Shown here one piece after another: positions 24,574 through 33,502 of a stretch of DNA of 64,000 nucleotides. Location of the stretch: contig CAVYDG010000027.1 in the NCBI GenBank assembly GCA_963767245.1, positions 62,001-126,000 on the forward strand, read 5' to 3'. This stretch comes from Roseiarcus sp963767245 (GTDB taxonomy: Bacteria; Pseudomonadota; Alphaproteobacteria; Rhizobiales; Beijerinckiaceae). Below the pieces are notes generated by a model. That model was not told where the DNA came from. It did no database searches and saw only the letters and a list, made by a program, of their open reading frames with translations. The translations under genes and the position numbers were made by a program. The stretch's first letter is position 1. Each line of letters opens with the position of its first letter.

Positions 24574-25368
24574 TCATTGCGGCACGGTGACGGGGTCGCG
24601 CATCAGAATGTCGGTCAGCGCGTCAGGCGCCATGATCATCGCGTCGTGGCCGGTCGCAAGCTCGAAATAGGCCCAGTCGGGCTGCGCCTGCGCCCATCGG
24701 CGCGCCGGCGCGTTGGGGCGATAGGTCGGATTCGTACAGGCGATATAGGTCTTCGGAAGGCCTGCGCCGAGCGGGCGCTTCAGCTCCAGCGTGTCTTCGT
24801 AAGATTTGATCGGATGAGGCCTGAGTCGACTTGCAACCCAAGCGGCGTCCTTGGCTTCGGTCACGCCAAAGACGCTCGGCGCCGGCGGCGGCATGGCAAG
24901 GGTCTCACCAAAAAGGCCTCGCGTCTTGATCGCCTCCGCCCTGCGCGCCTCGACTGTCCCGGACGGCAGCTGATCGAAAGGCGATTGGCCGGATTGCGTC
25001 AGGAACGAATCGAGGAAGACAAGGCGGCGGATATTGTCCGGGCGCGCGTCGGCGACGCCGCTGATCACGGCGCTTCCGAAAGAGTGGCCGACAAGGACCA
25101 CGTCGCTCAGATCCTCCATGTCGATGGTCGAGATCACGTCCTCGACGAAGGTCGCAAGCCCGACATTCGGCGCAATGAGGTGGGCGCGGTCCCCGAGCCC
25201 GGTTAAAGTCGGTGTGAAAGCTCGAAACCCCTCGGCCCGCAACCGCTCGGCGACTTTTCCCCAGCACCAGCCGCCATGCCAGGCGCCGTGCACCAGCACA
25301 TAGGGCCGATTTTGGGCCCGAGCGGCGGCCGGCCTTGGGCTCGCGGGAGCCTGATCTTGGATGCCCAT
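24574..25368 (-). CDS. Alpha/beta hydrolase
   Basis: A 264-residue alpha/beta hydrolase. The oxyanion region is VLVHGAWHGGWCWGKV, the nucleophile elbow GHSFGSA near residue 93, and the catalytic His is in ATGHDAMIMAP close to the end. The overall pattern resembles plant-type methyl ester and hydroxynitrile-lyase-like esterases found in bacteria; the substrate is unknown. The first 20 residues (Ala/Pro-rich) may be unstructured. It lies on the minus strand inside the mur-fts cluster, where ddl would be expected. Confidence 0.85.
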   Translation of the reverse strand: MGIQDQAPASPRPAAARAQNRPYVLVHGAWHGGWCWGKVAERLRAEGFRAFTPTLTGLGDRAHLIAPNVGLATFVEDVISTIDMEDLSDVVLVGHSFGSAVISGVADARPDNIRRLVFLDSFLTQSGQSPFDQLPSGTVEARRAEAIKTRGLFGETLAMPPPAPSVFGVTEAKDAAWVASRLRPHPIKSYEDTLELKRPLGAGLPKTYIACTNPTYRPNAPARRWAQAQPDWAYFELATGHDAMIMAPDALTDILMRDPVTVPQ

Positions 25369-25457
25369 GAGATATCGCCCTTCTCGCTGCTTCCTGCCGC
25401 CCCTTTTGTGCGACGCCGGTCACGGGTAAACAAGCCGGCTGCGCTCAGCTTCAACTC

Positions 25458-25551
25458 CGTCATGGCGAGCGAAGCGAAGCAATCAATCCCCGTGGATAGC
25501 CTTTGGATGGATTGATTCGTCGCTGCGCTCCTCGCGATGATAGCCGCGATC
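25458..25551. repeat. Degenerate palindromic repeat (family 1)
   Basis: TCATGGCGAGCGAAGCGAAG with CAATCAATCC pairs imperfectly with GGATTGATTCGTCGCTGCGCTCCTCGCGATGA. This is the same family as the element at 20820-20946, decayed. It separates the hydrolase from the 2OG oxygenase gene. Confidence 0.65.
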
Positions 25552-25630
25552 CAACGCGACCACATCGCGCTCGTGAAGGAATGCGCCGCCAGCCGGAACA
25601 GTGACCCTCGAAGTGGCGAAGCGGCCCAGG

Positions 25631-26714
25631 CTATTCGCTCGCGACAAGCTGAGGCTGCCGCTGCTTCTGCGCGGCCTTCAGAATTCGCCTGCCTGAGCCG
25701 CTCGCCCTCCTCATCGAACAGGAACGTGAGGAAGACATAGCGCCGGCCGCGCGTAACCCGCGAAACCTGATGCAGGATCGAGGCGGAGAACACGACCGCG
25801 GTTCCCGGGGCGGCCTTGAAGCCCCGCGAACCGTATTCAGGAAACGAGATCTCCCCGCCTTCGAAGTCGGCGTTAAGGTTGATCGAGACAGCGAACCTGC
25901 GATGCGCCACCGAGAGCCCGGTGTCGTCACGATGGGGACCGAAATGGCCGCCGGTTTCGGCGTCGTAGCGGGCGATGAGGTCGCGTTCGATCCTGGTCAC
26001 GTTCATCTGGAACGCCTTGCGGATCTCCGGACCGACCCGTCGCCCGATCCGGGCGCGGATAGCGGCGATCAGGTTCGGATCGGTCAGGAAGAAATCGCGC
26101 CTCCGCTTCCAGCCGTCGTCGAAGCGCTCGACCGACCGTCCCTCCACATCCTGCATGAACCCGCTTTCCTTGCCGCCGCCGCGCTCGAAGCAGTGGACGA
26201 GGTGACGGCAAAGTTCGGGTTCGAGAACGTCGGCGAGCATGAGAATCGGCGCGGGCGCGCAATCGTCGACACCCCGGCTCTGCGGCTCCATGCGATCGAG
26301 GCGCCCCATCACCCCATCGTGCTCGTCCAACGGCGCGACATCCACGACGCGGTGCATCCGGTCGAGGACGACCCAGGCTCGGGCGGCCCCGAAGGCGCTG
26401 GCGAGGCTCTCGCCGTCCCACAGAAACCTGACCGAGGGAAATCGCGTCTCGAGGGCATTCCGCGCGGCCGAGTCCGGTTCGAAGGCGACAGCGAAGAAGG
26501 CCGCTTTGCCCACTTCAACGAGGCGCCGGTGGGCGGCAAGCGTCTGCAGCGCGGCGTCCGTCTCGGGATCGCCGGCCGAACCGAGGAAGGCCAGCGCGAT
26601 GGCGCGGCCGGGAAACGAATCGAAGGCAAGGCGATGGGGCCCCCGATTGAGGAGAAAGGCGCTGTCGCCGCGCTGTACCCCGGGCTTGAGGGCAAATTGG
26701 GTCGGCTCGCTCAT
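25631..26714 (-). CDS. 2OG-Fe(II) oxygenase (prolyl-4-hydroxylase type) with N-terminal redoxin-like domain, probable frameshift
   Basis: Two domains. Residues about 1-150 resemble a peroxiredoxin/redoxin fold (RGDSAFLLNRGPHRLAFDSFPGR, IALAFLGSAGDPETDAALQTL) but contain no Cys at the catalytic place. Residues about 165-345 are a P4H-type double-stranded beta helix with the iron ligands in HFGPHRDDT and HQVSRVTRGRRYVFLTFLF. The raw frame has no stop here and runs on to 25203 through a repeat and the neighbour gene, which is not credible. Dropping one base at the AATT at 25682-25685 gives LKAAQKQRQPQLVASE and a stop at 25631, a 360-residue protein. That end is my inference. Substrate unknown. 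It probably hydroxylates a protein or small molecule with 2-oxoglutarate and O2. Confidence 0.75.
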
Positions 26715-26815
26715 CGGACTTCCGGTTGATCGGCAGGCGCGTCGACGCTTAGCGGGAAAAACTTAAGGCCTGGACACGATCGACGCGCGGTTTTCCGCCG
26801 CCGGTCCACCGGGGG

Positions 26816-26830
26816 TTAACGTGTCGTTAA
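26816..26830. promoter_or_regulatory. CtrA-type box TTAA-N7-TTAA (first)
   Basis: TTAACGTGTCGTTAA matches the full CtrA consensus TTAA-N7-TTAA. It is the first of two such boxes in tandem, 11 bases of which separate it from the second. It lies between the oxygenase start (26714, minus strand) and ftsQ (27229, plus strand). Confidence 0.75.
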
Positions 26831-26840
26831 GCCGTTGGTC

Positions 26841-26855
26841 TTAATCGTGTCTTAA
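26841..26855. promoter_or_regulatory. CtrA-type box TTAA-N7-TTAA (second)
   Basis: TTAATCGTGTCTTAA matches TTAA-N7-TTAA exactly. Spaced 25 bases (start to start) from the first box. CtrA is known to bind upstream of ftsQA and ftsZ in Caulobacter, so control of ftsQAZ is the natural reading. The remaining gap to ftsQ (26856-27228) holds no gene I recognise; it may contain the long leader of ftsQ. Confidence 0.75.
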
Positions 26856-27228
26856 CTCTGCGTCTTCGCGCAGCGTTAGGGAAATTGCGGGCGATGAAGC
26901 CACTCACGGTCCTCGGAGCCGACCGGCCGAGCGGGCCCGCCGCGCTCGGCGGGGATCGCGTCCGCGACCGTTTGCTCGACCCATCGGCCCGTGGCGGCGA
27001 ATGTGGTCCCGCTTCCCAAGCGTCGGGCGAATATGACGCAAAGGACGTCAATTGCGGCCTGCATCATAACCCATCCGCAAATCTTAAACCGAATATTTAC
27101 TATAAAGCCCAAGACTTCACGCTCGGAACCTGGCTCGGCCCGTCGGAAACGTCCTGCGCGCCTGACTGGACCGCCCGCGCGGGCTTTTCGCGCGACGAAC
27201 CGGTTGCCTGGACGGTGGAGGACGTGGC

Positions 27229-28167
27229 GTGCGGTTGTTGAGCGCGATGCTCGGATGGGGACACGCGGCGCGGCCCGTGCTGGCGGGCGCGCTCGAAGCG
27301 CACCCTCACAGGGTGCTGCTGCGCGGCGAGCGATCGGCGCGAGCGTCGCTGCGCTGGCGCATCCGACTCGATCGTCCGGCGCCGCGCAAGCTCGAGATCG
27401 CGCTCACCGTGGCCGTTCTCCTCGGCGCTGCCCTTCTCGGCGCCGAGCGCGGGGGGCAGTTGGATGCACTCCTGGCGCAATGTGGCGGCGTCGAGGATTG
27501 GGTCGCCCGCACCCTCAGGCTCGGCGTCCGCGTGGTGACCGTTTCAGGCGCGACGCACATGAGCGAGGCCAGAATCCTCGCCATCGCAGGCGTCGACGGC
27601 AACAAATCGCTGCCGTTCTTCGACGTCGCTCAGGCGCGGGCGCGGCTCGAGGCCGATCCGCTGATCAAACAGGCAAGCGTGCGCAAACTCTACCCCGACC
27701 GGATCGTGATCGACATTGTCGAGCGCACGCCCTACGCGGTCTGGCAGAAGGATGGCGAGGTCCGCGCCATCGCGGCCGATGGCGCGCCGATCGACGAGGT
27801 CAGCGACGGGCGTTACACCGACCTTCCGTTTGTCGTCGGCGAGGGCGCGAACGGGCGGGTGCGCGAGTTCGTCGCCCTGCTCGACGCGATGGACGAATTG
27901 AAGCCGCGCGTCGAAGCAGGCGTGCTGGTCGACCAGCGGCGGTGGAATCTGCGGCTGAAATCCGGGATCGACGTCAAGCTGCCGGAATCGGATCCTGAAG
28001 CCGCGATCGCCGAGCTTGTCACCCTTGAGCGCCAGTCCCGCATTCTGGAGAAGGACACGCTGGCGCTCGATTTCCGGGCGCCGGGCCGGGTGTTCGTGCG
28101 CCTGTCCGAGGAGGCGGCCGCCGCCTGGGCCGACAGCCATGCGGCCAAGAAAGGCGTCCAGCCATGA
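27229..28167 (+). CDS. ftsQ: Cell division protein FtsQ
   Basis: A 312-residue bitopic division protein. An N-terminal cytoplasmic part is followed by one membrane helix (LEIALTVAVLLGAALLGAE near residues 51-70) and a periplasmic POTRA domain beginning VVTVSGATHMSEARILAIAG, with YPDRIVIDIVERTPYAVWQ. FtsQ links the Z-ring to FtsB/FtsL and the septal synthase. It starts with GTG. Its stop overlaps the ftsA start by ATGA. Two CtrA boxes lie about 370-410 bases upstream. Confidence 0.92.
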   Translation: MRLLSAMLGWGHAARPVLAGALEAHPHRVLLRGERSARASLRWRIRLDRPAPRKLEIALTVAVLLGAALLGAERGGQLDALLAQCGGVEDWVARTLRLGVRVVTVSGATHMSEARILAIAGVDGNKSLPFFDVAQARARLEADPLIKQASVRKLYPDRIVIDIVERTPYAVWQKDGEVRAIAADGAPIDEVSDGRYTDLPFVVGEGANGRVREFVALLDAMDELKPRVEAGVLVDQRRWNLRLKSGIDVKLPESDPEAAIAELVTLERQSRILEKDTLALDFRAPGRVFVRLSEEAAAAWADSHAAKKGVQP

Positions 28168-29478
28168 GCAGGCCGCTCGCCCCCCGCATGCGCCAGATCC
28201 CGCCGCGCAAGAGCGCCTTGCTGTCGGTGCTCGACGTCGGCGCTTCGAAGGTGGTGTGCCTGATCGCCCGGCTGACGCCGATGGAGCCGTCAGCGGCGCT
28301 GCACGGGCGCACCCACCGATGCAAGGTGCTGGGCGTCGGCCACCAGCGTTCGAACGGGGTCAAGGGCGGCGCGGTGGTCGATTTGCGCTCGGCTGAACAC
28401 GCCGCGCGCTTGGCTATCGACGCAGCCGAGCGCATGGCGGGGGTCGAGGTCGGCGGGGTCATCGTCAATATGTCGGGCGGGCGCCTGGCCTCGCGCCGCC
28501 GCGGCGCCGATGTGGCCCTGCGCGGCAAGACCGTGGCGGAGCACGACATTCAACGGATTCTCGAGACTGCGGCGCTCGCCCACAACGAGCCCGGACGAAC
28601 GATCCTGCACGCGCTTCCGACCGCCTTCAGAACTCGATGCGACCCACGAAATTCATCATCCCAAGGGCATGGTCGGGGCCGAACTCGGGGTCGATCTTCA
28701 CATCGCGACGTGCGATTCGGCCGCGGCGCGCAACCTGATGCTGGTGATCGAACACTGCCATCTGCGGGTCGAGGCGATGGTGGCGACGCCCTACGCCGCG
28801 GGCCTGTCGACGCTGGTCGACGACGAGGCGGAGCTCGGCGCCGCGGTGGTCGATTTCGGCGGCGGTTCGACCACGGTCGGCGTATTCTCCGGCGGGCGGC
28901 TCATCCATATCGACGCGGTCGCCCTCGGCGGCATCCACGTGACCAGGGATGTCGCGCGCGGCCTCAACGTCTCGGTCAGCGACGCCGAACGCCTGAAGAC
29001 GCTCTACGGCGCCTGCATCGCTTCGCCGTCCGACGATCGCGAAACCATCGCCGCCCACCGGCTGGGCGACGACATGGATCATCCGAGCCATCTGCCGAAG
29101 TCCGAGCTCACCCGAATCATCCGCCCGCGCATCGAGGAGATTCTCGAACTCGTGCGCGACCGGCTCCGCGCTTCCGGTCACTCGGCGCAAGCCGGCCGCA
29201 GGCTGGTGATGACCGGGGGCGCATGCCAGCTCACCGGGATGCCAGAGCTCGCGCGCGCGATCATCTCCAACCAGGCGCGCATCGGGCGTCCGCTCGGGAT
29301 CGAAGGGCTGCCGGAATCCGGCAAGAGCCCCGCTTTCGCCACCGCCGTCGGTCTGATGGTTTATCCGCAGATGGCGGGCCTCGAATATCGCGAAGCGACG
29401 CGCCAGCAATCGCGTCCCCATCACGGCGAAGGCGGATACGCGGCGCGGGTCGGACGTTGGCTCAAGGAGAGTTTTTAA
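28164..29478 (+). CDS. ftsA: Cell division protein FtsA, one frameshift
   Basis: FtsA, the actin-like membrane anchor of the FtsZ ring. The N-terminal part reads VLDVGASKVVCLIARL, VGVGHQ-type and ILHALPTAF in one frame. The C-terminal part (ELDATHEIHHPKGMVGAELGVDLH, AAVVDFGGGSTTVGVFSGG, RLVMTGGACQLTGMPELA) is in the next frame, to the stop at 29476-29478 and an amphipathic membrane tail RVGRWLKESF. One extra A at about 28629 explains the break; without it the protein has 437 residues. An essential gene with both halves well conserved argues for an assembly insertion. The long open frame 28164-31196 joins the ftsA start to ftsZ through out-of-frame ftsA and is not a real fusion. Confidence 0.9.
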
Positions 29479-29573
29479 GGCGCGTTAACGCCGCTCGCCG
29501 AGGCGGGGGCGCAGGTGAAAGCGAACACGCATTCCAATCGGCGCCGGCGGGCGTCCAACGCAATGAGGCAAGC

Positions 29574-31196
29574 ATGTCGATCAATCTGAAAGCGCCCGAA
29601 CTCAGGGAACTGAAGCCACGCATCATGGTGTGCGGGGTTGGCGGCGCCGGCGGCAACGCGGTCAACAACATGATCGTTTCCGGCCTGTCGGGCGTCGATT
29701 TCATCGTCGCCAACACCGACGCCCAGGCGCTGACTTCCTCGCGCGCCGAACGGATCATTCAGATGGGCCTGCAGGTGACCGAAGGGCTCGGCGCCGGGTC
29801 GAAGCCCGAAGTCGGCAAGGCCGCCGCCGAGGAGGCGCTCGAGGAGATCCGCGATCACCTCGCGGGCGCGCACATGGTGTTCGTCACCGCCGGGATGGGC
29901 GGGGGCACCGGCACCGGCGCCGCGCCGGTCATCGCAAGGGCGGCGCGCGAACTCGGCATTCTCACCGTCGGCGTCGTCACCAAGCCGTTCCATTTCGAGG
30001 GCGGCCGCCGGATGCGGGTGGCGGAGAACGGCATCGCCGACCTGCAAAAGGCGGTCGACACGCTGATCATCATTCCCAATCAGAACCTGTTCCGCGTCGC
30101 CAACGAAAAAACCACCTTCGCCGATGCGTTCTCGATGGCCGACCAGGTTCTCTATTCCGGCGTCGCCTGCATCACCGACCTGATGGTCAAGGAGGGGCTC
30201 ATCAACCTCGACTTCGCCGACGTGCGCTCGATCATGAGCGAGATGGGCAAGGCGATGATGGGCACCGGCGAAGCGGCGGGCGACAAGCGCGCGGTGCAAG
30301 CCGCCGAAGCCGCGATCGCCAATCCGCTGCTTGACGAGACCTCGATGCGGGGGGCGCGGGGTCTCCTGATCTCGATCACCGGCGGCAACGACCTCACGCT
30401 CTATGAGGTCGATGAGGCGGCGAGCCGCATCCGCCAGGAGGTCGACGAGGAGGCCAACATCATCCTCGGCGCAACCTTCGATTCGGCGCTCGACGGCGTC
30501 GTGCGCGTCTCGGTCGTGGCGACCGGCATCGATCAGGCGGCGATCGCCCAGATCGAGCCGGTCAACTTCCAGCCGCGGATCGAAGCGATGGCGCGCCCGC
30601 GGGTCTTCGCGCCGCTGCGCTCCGCCCTCGCGCCCGGCCAGGCCGACGCGGCTTCGGCGCCAGCCGGCTATGACGGAGCCGTCCAACCCGCGCCGGCTTC
30701 GCTCAGCGCCTTCCCGGAACCCATCGAGCCCCACCGCGAAATGGAAGAGGAGGATTCCGAGGAAGGAGAATTCATTCCCCCCGCCCCGGAGCAGCCGATG
30801 CCCCGCGCGACCCGCATGCCGCAGATCGAGGACTTGCCGCAGGTGGCGCAAAACCAGCTGCGCGCGATGCGCGAAGCTCAGGGCGCCGCGCCTGCGCCCG
30901 AAACGCGGCGCCGGTCGCTATTGGAGAAATTGGCGGCCTTCGGCATCACCCGACATGAGGACGAGCCCGCTCCGGCCCCGGCCGCCGGGCCGGCGCCGGC
31001 GCCGGTGACGCCGCTTCACCGGCCTTACGTGACGACGCCCACTCAGACCGATCTCGGCCGTCCCCTGCCGCGCCAGCAGCCGCCGCGCCAGCCGGCCGGC
31101 GCTCCGGAACCCCACGCTCGGCCCGCTCCGCGCCCTCCGGTTGCGGAAGACGATCATCTCGACATCCCGGCGTTCCTGCGCCGGCAGCAAAACTGA
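29574..31196 (+). CDS. ftsZ: Cell division protein FtsZ
   Basis: A 540-residue tubulin-like GTPase that forms the division ring. The nucleotide-binding domain has VCGVGGAGGNAVNNMI near residue 20 and the tubulin signature GGGTGTGAAPVIA near residue 108. TFDSALDGVVRVSVVATGID marks the end of the core, near 320. A long Pro/Ala/Glu-rich linker (about 350-520), usual in alphaproteobacteria, leads to the conserved tip DDHLDIPAFLRRQQN, which binds FtsA. ATG 29574 is the start. Intact, 95 bases after ftsA. Confidence 0.96.
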   Translation: MSINLKAPELRELKPRIMVCGVGGAGGNAVNNMIVSGLSGVDFIVANTDAQALTSSRAERIIQMGLQVTEGLGAGSKPEVGKAAAEEALEEIRDHLAGAHMVFVTAGMGGGTGTGAAPVIARAARELGILTVGVVTKPFHFEGGRRMRVAENGIADLQKAVDTLIIIPNQNLFRVANEKTTFADAFSMADQVLYSGVACITDLMVKEGLINLDFADVRSIMSEMGKAMMGTGEAAGDKRAVQAAEAAIANPLLDETSMRGARGLLISITGGNDLTLYEVDEAASRIRQEVDEEANIILGATFDSALDGVVRVSVVATGIDQAAIAQIEPVNFQPRIEAMARPRVFAPLRSALAPGQADAASAPAGYDGAVQPAPASLSAFPEPIEPHREMEEEDSEEGEFIPPAPEQPMPRATRMPQIEDLPQVAQNQLRAMREAQGAAPAPETRRRSLLEKLAAFGITRHEDEPAPAPAAGPAPAPVTPLHRPYVTTPTQTDLGRPLPRQQPPRQPAGAPEPHARPAPRPPVAEDDHLDIPAFLRRQQN

Positions 31197-31201
31197 TTCG
31201 G

Positions 31202-31230
31202 CCGGCCGCGAAGCATCGGCTCGCGGCCGG
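31202..31230. terminator. GC-rich hairpin after ftsZ
   Basis: CCGGCCGCGA (31202-31211) pairs perfectly with TCGCGGCCGG (31221-31230) around a 9-base loop, 6 bases after the ftsZ stop. No run of T follows, so it is an incomplete intrinsic terminator; it may stabilise the mRNA end. Beyond it, the half-site TTAACCAT at 31272-31279 and the lpxC promoter region occupy the rest of the gap. Confidence 0.45.
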
Positions 31231-31456
31231 ACCGGCCGGGTGGACGGCCGGCCTCTGGAATTAGGGGGCCGTTAACCATTCAAGCATTTGAAAGATATCG
31301 ATTAAATGTTTGCGGGATGATTGTAACTTTTGTTCACCAAAGGTGATTTGTCGCGTTGGCCCCACGCCCCTTAGTGTGGCGAATCAGGAGCCGAGGCCAG
31401 ACTTTTTGGCGGCGGCGGGCGGACGGGGCCGGGCGCAAGTCCGGGAACAATAGAAG

Positions 31457-32404
31457 ATGCGGTTTGGGTTTCAGAGCACGCTGCGCGACCGTGTGGCGAT
31501 CTGCGGTGTCGGCGTACATTCGGGGGCGCCGGCTCAAGTCATCCTTCATCCTGCCGGCGTCGATACCGGCGTCGTCTTTCTTCGCACCGGACTGCCGGGC
31601 GGACGCGAGCGCCTCCTGGAGGCGAAATGCGCCAATGTGGCGCAGACCGCACTCTGCACCATGCTCGGCGACGCCTCGGGCGCCAGCATTTGCACTGTCG
31701 AGCATCTTCTGGCCGCCCTTTCGGGTCTCAGGGTCGACAACGTCCTGATCGAGATTGACGGGCCGGAAACGCCGATCATGGACGGCTCCGCCGCCGATTT
31801 CGTCGATGCGATCAATTCGGTCGGCCTCGCGCAGCAGGGCCGCCCCCGCCGCCATCTGAAGATCGTCAAGCCGGTTCGCGTCGATCACGACGGCGGCTTC
31901 GCCGAGTTCCTGCCGGCCGAACGCGGCTTCCGCCTCGACGTCGAGATCGACTTCAAGTCGTCGGCGATTGGACGCCAGCGGCGTGTATTCGATCTCGATC
32001 CGTCGACCTTCCGGCGCGAGATCGCCCGCGCTCGCACCTTCGGCTTCGTCGGCGACATACAGAAGCTGTGGCAGGCGGGCTATGCGCTGGGCTCCTCGCT
32101 CGAGAATTCGGTCGCCATTGACGGCGACGCCGTACTGAATCCGGAAGGGTTGCGCTACGCCGACGAGTTCGTGCGCCACAAGGCGCTCGACGCGATCGGC
32201 GATCTGTCGCTTGCGGGCGCGCCGATCATCGGCCTCTACCGGACTTATCGCCCGGGGCACAAACTCAACGCGCTCGCGCTCGAGGCGCTGTTCGAGCGCC
32301 GCTGGGCCTACGAGATCCTCGAAGCGCCATCCCAGCGGGTTCCGATCATGGCGCGTGGAGCGGGCGCGCATGTGCCCGTCGCAGCCTTCGCCGCCCCCGA
32401 TTGA
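31457..32404 (+). CDS. lpxC: UDP-3-O-acyl-N-acetylglucosamine deacetylase
   Basis: A 315-residue zinc enzyme making the committed step of lipid A synthesis. Zinc-site and catalytic motifs are present: VGVHSG, CTVEHLLAALSGL with the first His, HKALDAIGDLSL and GHKLNALALEALF. TRSFG-type segment reads ARTFGFVGD. The length is typical. It follows ftsZ after 260 bases, as in other Hyphomicrobiales; this gap has a CtrA half-site TTAACCAT at 31272-31279. Confidence 0.95.
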   Translation: MRFGFQSTLRDRVAICGVGVHSGAPAQVILHPAGVDTGVVFLRTGLPGGRERLLEAKCANVAQTALCTMLGDASGASICTVEHLLAALSGLRVDNVLIEIDGPETPIMDGSAADFVDAINSVGLAQQGRPRRHLKIVKPVRVDHDGGFAEFLPAERGFRLDVEIDFKSSAIGRQRRVFDLDPSTFRREIARARTFGFVGDIQKLWQAGYALGSSLENSVAIDGDAVLNPEGLRYADEFVRHKALDAIGDLSLAGAPIIGLYRTYRPGHKLNALALEALFERRWAYEILEAPSQRVPIMARGAGAHVPVAAFAAPD

Positions 32405-32589
32405 CCTGTCCGGGTGGTTGGCCGTCGGGGTGACGCTTGCCTCGCCCTCAGGCCTGGATGCGGCCGTGACCGGTGGCCGCGCTTTTTCGTATATATGGCG
32501 CGCGGGCCGCGAGTGCGGTAAATGAGCCGCGTCGCCGCCGCGCGTGGCGACGGCGCTTCGCTTCCAGCAACCGACCGAGTTTTTGCAGC

Positions 32590-33489
32590 ATGACTGACGT
32601 CGAATTTGGCCTGATCCCGCCCAATGCCGGAAAACGGCTGGCGCGCCGGTGGGCAGCCGGCGCCACGCTCATTGCCCTCACGTTTGCAGGTTCGTCCTGC
32701 TCGATGATCGACCAGTTCAATCCGTTTGGGAGCGAGAAATACAAGATGGAAATCACGCCGGACACCCCGGCGAGCAAGACGTACGACCAAGGGCTGCAGA
32801 AACTGGCCAATGGCGCGCCGGGGGAAGCGGCGAAGAAATTCACCGACCTCGGCAAGCAATACCCAAGCTCGGATTGGGCCCAGAAGGGCCAATTGATGAC
32901 GACTTACGCGAACTATCAGGCCGGCGACTATACGGGCGCCGTAACCTCGGCCGAGCGCTATCTCAAGGACTATCCGAACTCGCCCGACGCGCCCTATGTC
33001 CTATACCTCCAGGCGAATGCGTATTATATGCAAATACCGGATATTTCGCGCGATCAGGAGAGCGCGGGGAAGGCTCTCGCCGCGTTCCAGGCGGTGGTGC
33101 AGAAATACCCGAACTCGGAATATGTCGAGGACGCGAAATACAAGATCGGCGTCACCGAGGATCAGCTCGCCGGCAAGGAAATGTCGATCGGCCGGTTCTA
33201 TCTCAATCGCCGCAACTATACCGCGGCGATCAATCGCTTTCGCAACGTGCTTCAGTATTACCAGACCACCCGCCACGCTGAAGAAGCTCTCTATCGCCTC
33301 GTCGAGGCCTACCTCGGCTTGGGGATCACCGACGAAGCGCAGACCGCGGCGGCGGTGCTCGGGCACAATTTTCCCAACAGCCAATGGTACGAGGATGCGT
33401 ATAACCTCTTGAAGGGCAAGGGGTTGTCGCCGCATGAATACAACAAATCGTGGATCTCGAAAATCTGGCATACGGTCGTTCCGTCCTGA
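32590..33489 (+). CDS. bamD: Outer membrane assembly lipoprotein BamD
   Basis: A 299-residue TPR-like lipoprotein of the BAM complex, which inserts beta-barrel proteins in the outer membrane. After a hydrophobic stretch (LIALTFAGSSCSMID, residues about 28-42) the Cys is the likely lipidation site, although the box is loose (GSSC). TPR-like repeats follow: KTYDQGLQKLANGAPGEAAKKF, YANYQAGDYTGAVTSAERYL, and NRRNYTAAINRFRNVLQYY. ATG 32590 is chosen over the frame start at 32473, which lies in Arg-rich sequence. Just upstream of recN. Confidence 0.92.
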   Translation: MTDVEFGLIPPNAGKRLARRWAAGATLIALTFAGSSCSMIDQFNPFGSEKYKMEITPDTPASKTYDQGLQKLANGAPGEAAKKFTDLGKQYPSSDWAQKGQLMTTYANYQAGDYTGAVTSAERYLKDYPNSPDAPYVLYLQANAYYMQIPDISRDQESAGKALAAFQAVVQKYPNSEYVEDAKYKIGVTEDQLAGKEMSIGRFYLNRRNYTAAINRFRNVLQYYQTTRHAEEALYRLVEAYLGLGITDEAQTAAAVLGHNFPNSQWYEDAYNLLKGKGLSPHEYNKSWISKIWHTVVPS

Positions 33490-33502
33490 TCGGGTTTGCT
33501 CG

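Noticed and set aside
25203..25630. C-terminal extension of the 2OG oxygenase into the hydrolase gene
   Set aside because: It translates a decayed repeat and the N-terminus of the hydrolase in the wrong frame; a one-base shift near 25684 gives a natural stop at 25631.
26885..27241. 118-codon open frame between the CtrA boxes and ftsQ
   Set aside because: No domain and no good ribosome site; composition looks like leader sequence. It may be transcribed with ftsQ but I cannot support a protein.
28164..31196. A 1010-residue FtsA-FtsZ fusion
   Set aside because: After about residue 155 the frame is out of phase with ftsA and yields Arg-rich nonsense until ftsZ begins at 29574. The ftsA frameshift at 28629 explains the open run.
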